Source: Heloderma charlesbogerti
Lineage: Eukaryota; Chordata; Lepidosauria; Squamata; Helodermatidae
Assembly: GCA_026122225.1 (NCBI GenBank)
Contig: JANEZZ010001866.1
Coordinates: 1,488,001 to 1,552,000, forward strand
Reading direction: 5' to 3'
DNA: 64,000 nucleotides
Under the pieces are notes generated by a model that was not told the DNA's origin, did no database searches, and saw nothing but the letters and a program-made list of their open reading frames with translations. The position numbers and the translations under genes are program-made. This document shows, piece after piece, positions 1 to 13,974 of the stretch (position 1 is its first letter; each line of letters starts with the position of its first letter).

Positions 1-1
1 C

Positions 2-130
<129 letters not shown>

Positions 131-377
131 TGAAGAGCCAAAACTCCTACAAAGCAGTCAGAAATGGAAACATTCCTGCGATCACAAAAGGTCTCAAATG
201 GCACCATCATGAGTTGAGAAAATGCATTGCAAAAAAACTGTTTGCTCGTCTTTTGATATACTTGGTCATTTTTCTAGTGCCAAGTAATAAGTCGCTTTTC
301 AAGTAAATATGTAAGAGGAAGACAACCGGGTAACAGAGAACAGAATAAAAGTGTCTCTGATTGGCAATAGTGGATTG

Positions 378-513
378 CAGGGGTGGGCAGCTTGTGGCCC
401 TCCCGATGTTTTGGCCTACAACTCCCATCAGCCCTAGCCAGCGTAGTCAACGGTGAAGGATGATGGGAGTTGGAGGCTAAAACATCTGGAGGGCCATAAG
501 TTGCCCACCCCTG
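378..513. mobile_element. Palindromic hAT-type MITE, subfamily P1
   Basis: The element begins CAGGGGTGGGCA and ends TGCCCACCCCTG, and its two halves are near-complementary around a centre near 445. The flanking 8-mers gtggattg and ttgtattg agree at 6 of 8 positions, consistent with an old 8-bp hAT target duplication. It encodes no protein. Confidence 0.8.
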
Positions 514-1362
514 TTGTATTGGCTAAGAGTGAGCTGGATTCAAATCTTGCCTCAGCTGTGAACCACTTGGAGGCCTTAGGCAGTCTCCCCCCCCCCACGT
601 GTAGATAATTGTGATGCATTTTGACTGCTTAAAAGTGCTGTAGGATTCTAAATATTATTGCCACTACCAGAAATGTGCCTGAATATGCACAGCTCTGGAA
701 AGTGGTGACGTCATGTAACCAGTTAAATTGCACAGAAGGTGGGCGAGGTTCAGTTTCTTGAGGGTTGTGCCTTGTGTTTCTGTGTAATGTGTCTGAGCAA
801 CCAATTGGGAATCTCTCCTTGGAAAATTTACATGCCTTTTCAGTTGTCTCTCTTTTCCTTCGGTACTCTGCTCATTCATTTATGCTCCTTTTATCCCCTA
901 ATAAGCTTCTAATCTTCATTAAGTTCTCCTAAAGCTACTTATGCTTTTAAAATCTTCCTTTTTTATTCTTATATCCTAAACTAGCACCTGTCAGAAGGCA
1001 CAGTGATCCCCCCACTGCCCCAGTTCTGTTTCAAGCTTTCACTTTTAAATATCAGTAGTAGATTTGTAGGAGGGAAATTTTCCTAAACACACAAGTGCCC
1101 AGGTTGAACAAAATATGCAAGAGCAAAGATATTGGAGACAGTAATAATTCCTTCATTAGCTTTCTGTGTGAAGAACCCGTTAACGTTCTAGTTTATTAGG
1201 CTGTGCCTGTCCACTTCATTATTGTCATGATGGTGTTCTTTATTGCTCCATTTAGGTTGGCTTTAGATTATGCAAGCTAGTAACAGCTTTGCTTGATGAA
1301 ATAATTCTTTAAAACCTGAACACTTGCGTGCTTCTATACTAATATACATTGGCACAGTAAAG

Positions 1363-1498
1363 CAGGGGTGGGCAACTTGTAGCCCTCCAGATGTTTTGGC
1401 CTGTAATTCCCATCATCCCTAGCCAGCATAGCCAGTGGTGAGGAGTGTTGAGAGTTGTAGACCAAAACATCTGGATGGCCACAAGTTGGCCACCCCTG
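1363..1498. mobile_element. Palindromic hAT-type MITE, subfamily P1
   Basis: It has the same CAGGGGTGGGCAACTTGT start and complementary end as the copy at 378. The flanking 8-mers cagtaaag and tagtaaac match at 6 of 8 positions, supporting an 8-bp target duplication. The element is folded symmetrically and non-coding. Confidence 0.8.
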
Positions 1499-1556
1499 TA
1501 GTAAACGGTGCCATTTTTACTACTTCTGTGTCTCAAACAGATTCATAAGCTACTGC

Positions 1557-2200
1557 ATTTTTATTTATTGTGTTTATGCCACCTTTCAGAGCAGAACCCA
1601 TCCAATGTGGCTTACAAAAGATGACTAAAACCATAAAGCTGTGTTTAAAACACAAATAAAACAAACCAGTTACAAAACCTAAAAACCATAGCAGTTTTAA
1701 GCAGTTTTAAATTCAGCACTTTTAATAGAACACAGTTTGAAACAAATACATTCTTAAGGTTTGTTTAAAAAACTAACGAAGATGGAGCCATACATACATC
1801 TTTTCCAGGAGAGTTCCACAGATATGGGGCCATTACTGAAAAGTCCCTGTCTCAACTGCCTAATGGATCTTGACATCAGGCCTGCAAGTAGGGTTTCAGA
1901 TGGTGATTTTAAGGCCTGGGCAGCTATGGGTAAGGGTGGTCCTTCAAAAGACCTGGTCCCAAACTGTTTAGGGCGTTATTAAACTATACTCCTTTATGCC
2001 CACAGATGTCACCCCCAACACAGCTAACAATCAAAAGATTAAAACAAAAGCTATGAAATAACAATCAAAATAAGAAAACAACAACGGCACAGCAGACATA
2101 AAACAGCACAACCGAAGACAGCCTAAACTACATAAAAAGAGAGAACATGATTCAATTGCTGATGACAAAAAGCACATGTTTTCATTTGGCATCTGAACAG
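1557..2200 (-). mobile_element. Degraded L2-type LINE 3' tail(s)
   Basis: The block starts with an AT-rich tttatttattg tract followed by text on a pipe-like theme (cacctttcagagc, gagttccacagatatggggcc) that parallels the 3' end of the better preserved L2 at 56217. The minus-strand reading gives the 3' end of the retrotransposon. The part after about 2030 may be a second, truncated tail. Family assignment is by eye. Confidence 0.5.
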
Positions 2201-2348
2201 GGGGGTGAGGTGGGGGACTGGCAGACAAGCCTCCAGGGAAAAAGAGTCCCATCATGTCCTCCTGCTTTCTCTTGTTTCTGGTTATTAGAAAGTTCTGTAT
2301 TCCATTATCTGCTGTCCATCTAGAGAGGGCTGGAAGGAGGCGTTTTGA

Positions 2349-4451
<2,103 letters not shown>

Positions 4452-4638
4452 TAAGAAAACAAAACAAATGTGCCCTTCCCTTCCACCCCAGAAAATAGAG
4501 AATTTAGAGGTTCATATCATAAGTTATTCATGATAAATGCAGCAAGAGAATACAGAAATTAATCCACTTCTACTTGAAATAGTTTTTCAAACCATCTGTT
4601 TGCAAGATTCTCAGGATGATTATAGAAATTTAAATACA

Positions 4639-5010
4639 TATTCATTTATTTGTTTACAAATATTTATACCTTGTTCTTCAGTTTGAAAAAGACTCCTAGA
4701 GTAGCTAACAATTAGAACCAACAACATGTTTAGCACAACAAAACAATAGAATGTAACAGAATGTTAACAATACTGGAAGACGTTAAAACTGTTCAAAACC
4801 CCCATATTGACAAGATGAAACAATATCAGAACATCTAAAATGCCTGGGCAAAACAAAAGCTCTTCACCTGGCACCAAACAGATAGCACCAGGTGAGTGTC
4901 TCTGGGGAGGGAATTCCAAAGCCAAGGCACCACCATCAAAAAGGCCCCATCTCAGGGCACCTGACCTGTCTTCCTCAGATGGTGATGGAACCTGAAGAAG
5001 GGACTCCAAA
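4639..5010 (-). mobile_element. L2-type LINE 3' fragment
   Basis: It opens with a ttcatttatttg-type tract and a run of A-rich text. On the minus strand it then reads into the EFPPQRHS / VPGEELLFC end that corresponds to the C-terminal text of the L2 at 56217 (fstop-like, slightly frameshifted). It is truncated at its 5' side and lies in an intron. Confidence 0.6.
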
Positions 5011-5217
5011 GTCCACATTTAGACCACTGTAATCCAACACAGTGTTATGCTTACAGAATGGGTCATGGAAGTTTGGAAAATTGCAGAACTGCCAGAACTA
5101 ACAGAGGTTCTAAGACTGAGCGACGGCAAACAAAAAAATGGGAAATGTAATATTAGCTCGTCTCCTTTCATTTATTTTATGAAATCAAGATACAATTTTG
5201 ATATTAAGGGTTTTCCC

Positions 5218-5405
5218 ATATTGTATTTATTTATTTACAATATTTATATACTGCTGTACATTAGAAGATTTCAGAGTGGTGAACAACGAAGATAAAATAA
5301 TAAAATACCAGGTTAAAACAGTTAAAACATTTTTTTTTAAAAGACAAATTCCAATAAGGTCGAAAGTAATAACAGCGACTGGTCATGCAAGGAAGGCCTC
5401 CTGAA
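5218..5405 (-). mobile_element. Short L2-type LINE 3' tail
   Basis: The block begins with a ttgtatttatttattt tract followed by atatactgctgtacat and an A-rich segment. This is the usual layout of the 3' tail of the same LINE family in minus orientation. It is severely 5' truncated. Confidence 0.5.
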
Positions 5406-7074
5406 ATAACAATATTGTAATATTTTATATGATAGTTATTTAGATTCATTTTAATTTTTTAGTATGTGTTATGTATATTGTTACTTTTTTTCTTAGTGGT
5501 TGCATGCAGTTCATATTATGTTCACTATTAGATGAATAACATGTAATCTATATAAATAATAGAGCTGTTAAAACCAAAAATAATATGTTTAAGCAGGGCA
5601 AATGTTTTTAAGTTGCCTTTTAAAGTTTGCTTTCAAGTGGGATGGAAAAGAGGCAGAATTTAGCTACCTGATGTTGGTCAGAGTTGCAAATGAGTATTGA
5701 AAGAGGGGACCATTCCAGACTAGCGATTTAGTAATGACAACACCTAAGTAGCAGCTGATTCCTCCTCTCCAGAGTGATGGTTCATCCAAGTCTGCCCAGC
5801 ACCACACCCACAGTTGCTCCCTTTGCCAGCCTCCAGTCCTCCTCTCCTCCGTCTCCCTCACTTTACATGTGAACGGTAGCCAAAATGCCATGAGTGCCTG
5901 ATACTTAATGTGTAAGCTGAACAACACAGCATGGCGAAGCCAAGGTTTCCCAGTCGCAGGAGCTGCCAGACCTGCAGCTCATTCCGTAGCCTCCTGATAA
6001 AAGGCTACATTTACATATAAAAGGAGTATTAAAATTATAGGTTAACATGGAACCTATTAAAGATCAGAGAACCCAACAATCGGCCATGTTTTTCTTCCTT
6101 TCTTTGAGTTGATTTTGTTGTCCGCAACATGGGCTTATGGAAATAATAGCTGAGTAATACAGTGTCTTTGGATTCTTTTTTTTAAAGTTTCTAAGGATGG
6201 AAGCAAATGAAAGATGAGACTTTCATACCAGATGGGGCAGAATAAGCAAGTAAAACTGATCTGGGGTTCCCGTGTTTATCCCCTAACATGCCTATGTTCA
6301 GCTCCCGGGGGGGGGAGGGGAGCTTGCACAGGAGAAACTTCTAGTGGGTTTGTGCTGCTGTGGAGGCTGTTTGCCCGGCTGCTCTTGATGCAGGAAATGC
6401 TGGTGTTCCGACACTGAATGGCCTAAATCCATAGCTAGAAACATGCCAGGACTGTGGCTGCCTGGGCCGTGAAAGAAATGCTGCTAGCACCCAGGAATTC
6501 AAGATGGTTTTCTGGCTCTCTCTCAGTCCGTGATTTGGGTATTTTAAAAACAACAGTGTCACTGCTAAAATTCACACACTGTTTGTGAATAACCCTTTTT
6601 TATTTATTTCTTTTCAATGGGTGTGGGGCTGGATTACTTCCCACATCACTTTGACTACCCCCGCAGGGCACCACCCAAATAATCTGGCCTGGCTGCGTGC
6701 TGTAATGCTTTGGATCTGTTCTAGACAAAGGCCTATTGGGCTGATCAATGGAAGTACTTTGGTCAGGGCAAATGACCCATGAAACGTGCTGTCACCCCGC
6801 AGGGGCTGTGTTTCTTGATGCTTCGGTCCTTTTTATGGGATACCTGTTAAAGGTCAAACTCCCAGTAGGAGAACGTGATGGCTGCCCTTCCTGCTTGGAA
6901 ACTGGGTTGGGACTATATGAAGGAGCTCAAGGGCTGCAGCTAACTTGTGGGCTTTGATGGATAGAGTGAAGTTTTTCTCCCTCTCTCCTAATACTAGATC
7001 TGTGGGTCATCTAATGAAGCTGGGCAGTAGATTCAGGGCAGGCAAAAGAAAGGGCTGATTCATACAGCATCTAA

Positions 7075-7350
7075 TTAAGTTAGGTGCCACAAGTGTGGTT
7101 GGTGATGGCCACTGACTTGAGATGGCTTTCAAAGGGGATTAGACACATCCAAGGTGTTCTGATGGCATGGGGCCGCAGTATGCGCAGGCAGTTTGCCGCT
7201 GGGTGCCGGTGGCCGAGCAGCGTCAACAGATTGGCTGGGCTCGTGCCCTCGTGCCCTGCCTGTGGGCTGCCCGGAAGCCTCTGTTTGGCCACGGTGGGAA
7301 GAAGCAGAATGCTGGGCTAGCTAGACCCATGGCCCGATCCAGCAAGGTGA
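7075..7350. repeat. Dispersed squamate-type repeat segment
   Basis: The end of this block (aatgctgggctagctagaccc, then atggcccgatccagcaagg) is the reverse complement of the phrase seen at the head of the repeat at 36605 (tccatccaggccagcattctg). The two blocks therefore belong to one dispersed family in opposite orientations. The family name is not certain; a CR1/L3-like LINE tail or SINE is likely. Confidence 0.5.
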
Positions 7351-7582
7351 TTCGTGGTTGGACTTATTTCACGTTGGGGATTTTGTGAATGTGGCAGAGG
7401 AGAGCAAGAGTGGATTCAGAGAGCGCAGAAAATTGGTTCATCCAAATTCGTGTTGCTTGTTTGTTTAGTACATTTCTGAATGCCCCTCCGTTTGGTGAGT
7501 GCTTAACAAGGTGATTTGAAATAAAGTCATAAAAACAACAAAATGCAGCCGTTCCAAACGGGCACTAAAAGAGAACTGCTAA

Positions 7583-7945
<363 letters not shown>

Positions 7946-8076
7946 TAACGAGAGAGGCCGGGAGTGTCTGAGCCTCCCATGGAACCCCAAACCACCCAAA
8001 CTGGTGTGTGGTCGTGGGACCTGTGCTGGTGGCATCCCAGGATTCCATGTGGGGGCTGGGGCTGGACCAGTCCATC

Positions 8077-8215
8077 TAAACTGGGGATGGAGAACACGTG
8101 GCCATTTTGTTGGACTCGAGCTCCCATCATTCCTCACCACTGGCTGTGTTGGGTAGGGCTGATGGGAGTTGCAGGCCAACACCAACTGGAAGACCAGATA
8201 TTCCCCATCACCATG
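8077..8215. mobile_element. Degraded palindromic MITE of the P1/P2 group
   Basis: It contains the complementary core phrases gagctcccatcattcctcac and gctgatgggagttgcagg around a short centre, like the copies at 378 and 1363. The ends are diverged, so the exact limits and any target duplication are uncertain. Confidence 0.6.
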
Positions 8216-8253
8216 CTGAACTGTTCCAAATGATGTAGGGACGGAAGAAAAGC

Positions 8254-8472
8254 CAGTGTGGTGGAGTGTTGGCCTGGGACTGGGGAGGTTTGGGTTTTGG
8301 TTCCCACTCAGCCATGAAGCTCACCGGGGGGCACTGGGCCAGTCACTGACTCACAGCCTAACCCTACCTCTCAGGGTTGTCGTGAGGATAAAATGGGGAG
8401 GAGGAGAACCATGTACACTGTTTGGGCTCCTTGGAGGAAAGGGGGGTTATAAATGTAACAAATGAATAATAA
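8254..8472 (+). mobile_element. tRNA-derived SINE, squamate type 2
   Basis: It begins agccagtgtggtggagtgtt, continues to a box-B-like ggttttggttcccactc, then reads gggccagtcactgactcac and a CTCAGGGTTGTCGTGAGGATAA-like segment, and ends in a short A-rich tail with ataaatgtaac. This order matches a very common squamate SINE known to me by sequence though not firmly by name. Partial relatives lie at 42487 and 50895. Confidence 0.7.
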
Positions 8473-9353
8473 GATTTTGAAAAGGAATCTGAGTGTCTCA
8501 AGGCGACACTGGACATAAGAGTAACTTTACTGGATCAGAACAGTAATTTGCTTACTTATTCTTAATATCCTTTCTCTGACAAAGACTTACAGAACTGCTG
8601 ATATTTATCTCTCTCTTACTCCCTCTCCTGCCCTTTTTTTTTTTATACTGTATTTTATGGTCCTGTTCCACTTGTCAACTGTATACTCTTTGTGGAAAAT
8701 ATCCTTTTTTGTTCATTTTTAAAGTTGCACTTCAGTTTCACCAAGTGCCCCCACCCTAATTTGGGTATTGTATGTCATAATGAGCACATGCTTTCTATTA
8801 TTTCCCACCCAGTCTTGCATTTCATATCCCCACTGATACATCTCTTTTTGTTTTCTCTTTAAACCACTCTAGTCCTCCTCCCTGACTCTCCACCCACCCA
8901 CCCACCCTTGGCACTACCTCTTTACTCTATTTTTATTCTTTTGCATATCGTGAATTCGGCCCGGGGAGATTCAGTATTTGAGAGGGGGCAGGGTCTGTAG
9001 TTGTGCCAGTTTCGTGATGCATGAAAATATTGTGCAAGATTTTTAAGAATGCTCCCTATGTTTAAGGGAGGCAATAGTAGAAGAATGATAAATGGAGTGC
9101 AATGTGAGAGTTAAGCAAAGCAGTCCTTGAGGTCATGTAGGGCAGGCCGAAGTGGTCTTTTTCCTTTGTCTTAGGCCCACATGCTGACATTTTCAATAAC
9201 TCATCTGTCCTTAGGGAAATACTTGTGTGCAGAGGTAATGCAACAAAGGCCTTTGTTTCCATGTTATGCCTTGGGGAGGAAGATCCTGCCCAGCCGCCTC
9301 CTCTGACTGTGTCCTTTTGGTTAAGGCTTTCTCTCCAAGCTCCTTAACAATAA

Positions 9354-9735
9354 AGCCTTCTCTACACCAGGCTTTTTATCCTGCAGCTTTACCCAGGCTT
9401 CTGCTTCCAGGTTGTTTGTGGGATTAAGCTCAGCCCTTTACATGTACTTCCCTCTTTTTTCCCTGGGGATTTCCTTTATTTGCAATTTCTATATGTTTAA
9501 TTACACAGCCACTGGATGGCGCTGTGGTATAGCTGTGGCTATAGTGCAACTTGGTAATTACCCAGAGAGATTCAAATCGCCATTTTTTAAATAGAGCATT
9601 TTCCCTGTTACAAATATAGCTGCGGAAATGGTCACAAAACACAGGACTTGAGGTTGACGACATCATGTAAAGGTGCAAACGTCTGTGAGTAAGCAATTTT
9701 GATCGCAGGATAAAAGCCTTGTGTAGAGAAGCCCT
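9354..9735. mobile_element. Inverted-repeat element, family M3 (382 bp)
   Basis: The left end agccttctctacacc followed by aggctttttatcc is matched by the complement of the right end ggataaaagccttgtg then tagagaagccct. This gives terminal inverted repeats of about 28 bp with few mismatches. The interior has no open reading frame of note and includes cagccactggatggcgc, which recurs at 59092. I read it as a non-autonomous DNA transposon, superfamily unknown. Confidence 0.7.
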
Positions 9736-9828
9736 AAGTCATTTTGAGGCCTGCCGGGGAGTGGGGGATTAAGCCAAGTCTCAATTTTGAGGTGAGCATG
9801 TTATTTTTGTTTTTGTTTCCATTTGAAG

Positions 9829-9886
9829 ATTCTTCAAACTTCATGAGCGAAAGTGTGAGCCCATTATCATGACTGTCCCTCGGAAG
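9829..9886 (+). CDS. CORO1C: CORO1C small coding exon (58 bp)
   Basis: One base completes the arginine codon, followed by 19 codons, FFKLHERKCEPIIMTVPRK. This is the conserved coronin segment just after the WD propeller. The acceptor is ATTTGAAG ending at 9828, with a T-rich tract upstream, and the donor is GTGAGT at 9887. Confidence 0.95.
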
Positions 9887-10252
<366 letters not shown>

Positions 10253-10621
10253 TAAGTCACTAGACCTTGGTGTGTGGGCTCTGAAATTCACCCATTCTCC
10301 CACCTGCACGGCCGCTCATATGTGGAGAAGGAATTCCATCGTGGGCCAATGCTGCACGTTCTGCTCACTTGTTGGTCTTCCCGGTGTCATGCATGTTTCA
10401 GAGTTGTGGGTTCCTTATATGGTGACAGGCATCTTGTAGCAAACATGATTGTTGGGCAAAAGCAGCTCCCTGTCTCTTCTGTGCACGGGGGGAGATCATA
10501 GTGCAGTGGCAGACACACACTTGGGAAGGGGAAGGTCTTGGGTTCAACCCACTAGGGAGCTCCTTCTATAAGCACCAGGTAGCAGGCCAGGACCACGCCC
10601 ACCAGAGTAGACCAGCCTTCC

Positions 10622-10830
10622 CCAGCCGTAGCTCAGTGGCAGAGCCCCTGCTTTGCAGGCAGAAGGTCCCAGGTTCAATCCCCGGGGTCTCCAGGTAGGG
10701 CTGGAAAAATTGCTGCCTGAAACCCTGGGGAGCCATTGCTGCCAGTCAGTATCAACAATACTGGGCTTAGATGGACCAGTGGTCTGAATCAGTGTAAGGC
10801 AGCTTCTGATGTTCCTAACCAGGCACCCTG
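10622..10830 (+). mobile_element. tRNA-derived SINE, squamate type 1
   Basis: The head is a degenerate tRNA with an A box (tagctcagtgg at 10629-10639) and a B box (ggttcaatccc at 10672-10682). It is followed by a non-tRNA body ending tcagtgtaaggcagcttctg. Other copies or pieces are at 24480 (minus), 34095, 34745 (minus), 49288 and 63974. It is a dispersed Pol III element, not a functional tRNA gene: there is no cloverleaf acceptor stem. Confidence 0.8.
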
Positions 10831-10930
10831 CAGGTGTGTTGGACTCCAGCTCACAGCACATGCTGGCTGGGGGATGCTGGGAGCTGTAGTCCCATACAAC
10901 TGGAGGGTGCCAGGTTGGGGAATACTGGAG
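10814..10930. mobile_element. Palindromic hAT-type MITE, subfamily P2
   Basis: It reads from ctaaccaggcaccctgcagg to gagggtgccaggttggggaa, with the complementary inner phrases gttggactccagctc and gagctgtagtccc. P2 ends (ccttccccaacctggtgccc) differ from P1 ends but the central palindrome is shared. The left end abuts or overlaps the SINE tail. Confidence 0.75.
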
Positions 10931-11140
10931 TAGACGTTACTGGGCTCAATGAGCCAATAGTCTGCCCTGGTATGAGCTAACCTCCTGTGTTCCATGCTGA
11001 AATCACATCCCCTTCTGACGAGGCTGGATAGATTCCTTGCGACCCAGCACTGGCTCGGTGAGGGCACAAGTGACAATGTGGGACAGCTGCTTCCCATTAT
11101 TATTCCATTATTCATGGCTTTCCCTTTCTCTTTCTTCCAG

Positions 11141-11260
11141 CAAAACGAAGCCAAATTGGATGAAATTTTGAAAGAGCTCAAATCTCTAAAAGACATAATC
11201 ACCCATCAAGACGAGCGCATTTCCAAGTTAGAACAGCAGATGGCGAAGATTGCAGTCTGA
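11141..11260 (+). CDS. CORO1C: CORO1C terminal coding exon (coiled coil and stop)
   Basis: Thirty-nine codons and a TGA stop at 11258-11260: QNEAKLDEILKELKSLKDII, then the tail ending QQMAKIAV. Heptad spacing of Leu/Ile marks the C-terminal coiled coil that trimerises class I coronins. The R-h-x-x-h-E trimerisation motif is visible as RISKLE at 11216-11233. The last residue is Val where human has Ala. Together with the six upstream exons this gives about 325 residues, in frame throughout, with no disabling change. Confidence 0.96.
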   Translation, partial: QNEAKLDEILKELKSLKDIITHQDERISKLEQQMAKIAV

Positions 11261-11281
11261 GAGCCAAGCGGGGGTGGGGGG

Positions 11282-11334
11282 GGCGGAAGGAAGGAAGGGC
11301 GGAAGGAAGGAAGGAAGGAAGGAAGGAAGGAAGC
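11282..11334. repeat. (GGAA)n microsatellite in the 3' UTR
   Basis: A run of about a dozen GGAA units, with one GGGC interruption, starts 22 bases after the CORO1C stop codon. It is downstream of a G-rich stretch (gggggtgggggg-like at 11270). Confidence 0.9.
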
Positions 11335-13883
11335 AGAACTCGAGCTGTGAGCCGCTGGGGGAAGAAGGCACTGCTGTTTGGGAGGACATTTCCATCTTCC
11401 AGCGCTGGACCAGCACATGGCCACTTTGGGCGCTGTGCCGGCTGGAGCTTTCTCTTCCTAAATTCACGAGTGCCAGCAGAAGCTGCAGATGTTTCGAAGC
11501 CAATCCTTTTTAGTGAGAAATCCTGTTTCCTGATGTTTTAGTGACCATGTGGCCATTTTAAAACTGCTGCTGTTTCAACTGGTTTCCACTCATTTATTAA
11601 TTGATTTCAAAGCCAGTCATTCCGCCTCTCCAGTGAGGAGCCAAGATAATCGATTGAACTTCCTAGGATTTGGGACCAAAAATATTGGTTTTTAAAGATA
11701 CTTCTTTTTTTTACTTTAAGGTTGCCAAAATCCAAAAATAACCCTCCCCCTTTACCATTTTGCAGTATTTTATGTTTTTAATCTAAAGGAACATCACTCT
11801 ATGTGTATTTGTGCCATTCAGAGAACAAAAGAGTTTTGTGACAGCCTTTCTGTCTTTGAACAGTTGGAGCGGGAGTCCTACTGCCATGTCTGAAAGACCC
11901 AACCTGAAAATAGTTTCAGCTCGCTGATTTCTTACAAATGCATCCTGATCCCCTCATCTCCGTTGGTTCCCTCTTCACCACCCCCACCCCAATTTTTACT
12001 ATCGTAGGGATTGAGTGTTTTTCCAATGCTGCATATTGAAGTCTGTGTTGCCATTATTCAAACCTATGTTGTGCTTTGTTTTAATCTTAATAGTGTCAAA
12101 AACTGGCATATTGTGGTTGCTGATTTCTGAGTCTTATGTTTTTCTGCAGACATTTGTTCCATTGATCATTCTGATACAGAAGCTATTTGAGATTATTCTC
12201 TCCCCCACCTGCCCACCCCCATCCTCTGTGTTTATAGCTCTCATAGCTGTGTCAGAGCACTGGTGTTCTTCATACTAGTCACTTAAGATTTCTTGGGGTT
12301 TTTTAAAGGATCTCTTCTGCTACTTAAGAAATTCCAGGTACAGTTTTATTGTCAAATGGCAAGAACAGCAGCCGGACATCCACTTGATCTTGGCAATGCA
12401 GGCAAGAAGGCCTCCTTGATTGTCAAGGATTGCCACAGCCTGGAGGCAGTTCAGCGGGGAGTCAGCCTGTGAGCAGCTTGAGAGAGCGTGCTTAGACTTG
12501 AGGGGCCATGCCAGGTGGGACCCTGCTGGCTTCTTGAATCATTGGACCACTCCCCAGCAGTCTTCAATCAGTGCTGCACACAGCCTAGTAAAAAAGTCCA
12601 CAAAAGTTAGTAGCTGGAGGCTGGGAGAGGAGGAACGGAGAGTTCCTTCCCTCTTCCACCAGCCTATGCTGGCCTTGGAGGAGGGGGCTTCCGTCCTCTG
12701 GCAGCTCTTGGTTTTTCTGCTGGGTGCAGAGGAGGGACTGAGTGCTATGTCCCTCCTCCAACAGCCCTGCTCACTCACCTGTATGTGCTCCCTTGTTGCC
12801 TCCAGCTGCCAGGCAAGTGCTTAACTGCAAGGCCGTGATGGAGTGCAGCAGAGATCAGGGGCCCTCGTTTGAGACACTCACTCCCTACCTTCCATTGATT
12901 GATATCTGTCATCGTTGCTCTTGTAACATCCACTACAATCACATTCCATCTGTAGCAGACAAACCCCTCCACATTGCCCCCTGCACCCAGGCCTGCAAGC
13001 GCTACTGGATTCTCCCTTGCCCCTCAAAGGAGTTCCTTAGTATTTGCACAGAACTAACCCCTGGCCTCATCAGGTCTTTGCTGCAGGCCATGTACCAAAG
13101 GATATCTGTGCTACTGAGGAAGGTGGGTTTTATGTCCAAACCAGTTCCCCGGCTGGTATCTCCTGTGAGAGGACTCAGAAGTCAGAAGAGGGCCTTCTGG
13201 TATGGATGAGTGAAGTCTTCTGTTCCTTTTTCTTCCCTGCTGTGTTCTGTAACGCCCGGCACACATGAGATTTCTTCATGCCAGACAAATGTAACCCAGT
13301 GCCAGAGGCAAAGCTCAGGTGCGTTTGCCAAATGTTACATCCAGGGGCCCTCCGCCTGCGTAGCTGTGCAGCCTGGATGCTTGTAGTGTCTGAAGCGCCG
13401 TTGTTCAGTGAGGGAAAGAAAGGGTAGGGAAAGAAAGCACGAGGGCAGTGCCAAACACTGCAGCAGCAGCAAACCATCAGAATGGAACTGGACTCTTTAA
13501 CTTTTATGAAATAGTAAAATGCCTGACACGTTTCAGTAAAGACCTTGCTCATGGGCACGAGAGTCTGATTTTTTTTTTCTGAAGGCAATATTATGCCACC
13601 GTGATAGTGAAGTTCCTTATTGAAACGTATCAGCCATTTTATAAGGGCATTTAGCTAGCTTGCTGTTTCATAAATTAACTTTTCTGGTACCATTTTAAGA
13701 TTTTGCCTCCCTTTTTGCTTCTGGACCTAGCCTGACCAGTAGGGATCAGCATAGTCTGCCCTCCAAGTCCACCCCCATGGCTTTGAAGTGTTGCAGGTGA
13801 CCGGAATCACCTGAACAATCCTGTGTCTGGAAGAACAGTAGACCAGTTGGAAAGGCTTTTTGTTATAAGAGGTTTGAATAGTG

Positions 13884-13906
13884 TACACACACACACACAC
13901 ACACAC
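13884..13906. repeat. (AC)n microsatellite
   Basis: About 11-12 uninterrupted AC units, a short distance upstream of the putative CORO1C polyadenylation signal. Confidence 0.9.
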
Positions 13907-13948
13907 CCCTGCTAATTTAGCTAACTGCTGCACTGCTTCATTTGGCAT

Positions 13949-13954
13949 AATAAA
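13949..13954 (+). terminator. CORO1C: Candidate CORO1C polyadenylation signal AATAAA
   Basis: This is the first canonical AATAAA after the CORO1C stop. It sits in ggcataataaaaaaatg and is followed within about 25-50 bases by G/T-rich sequence (tgtgatggtcttc). Assignment to CORO1C is by position. Confidence 0.5.
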
Positions 13955-13974
13955 AAAATGTGTGATGGTCTTCA

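Larger units (their letters stand above)
11261..13970 (+). other. CORO1C: CORO1C 3' UTR (inferred extent)
   Basis: Sequence after the stop is taken as 3' UTR up to the first canonical AATAAA, at 13949-13954, a length of about 2.7 kb. A GGAA tetranucleotide run lies just past the stop and a CA run at 13884. No exon or recognisable mobile element appears in 11340-13880, unusually clean for this window and consistent with transcribed UTR. Shorter isoforms using non-canonical signals are possible. Confidence 0.55.

Noticed and set aside
10622..10700. Possible tRNA gene (A and B boxes)
   Set aside because: No cloverleaf with a paired acceptor stem, and the same head recurs several times attached to a common body; it is a tRNA-derived SINE.
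12420..13209. Open frames of 134 and 155 codons in the CORO1C 3' UTR
   Set aside because: No conserved motif, no signal for an exon, and located between the CORO1C stop and its candidate poly(A) signal.
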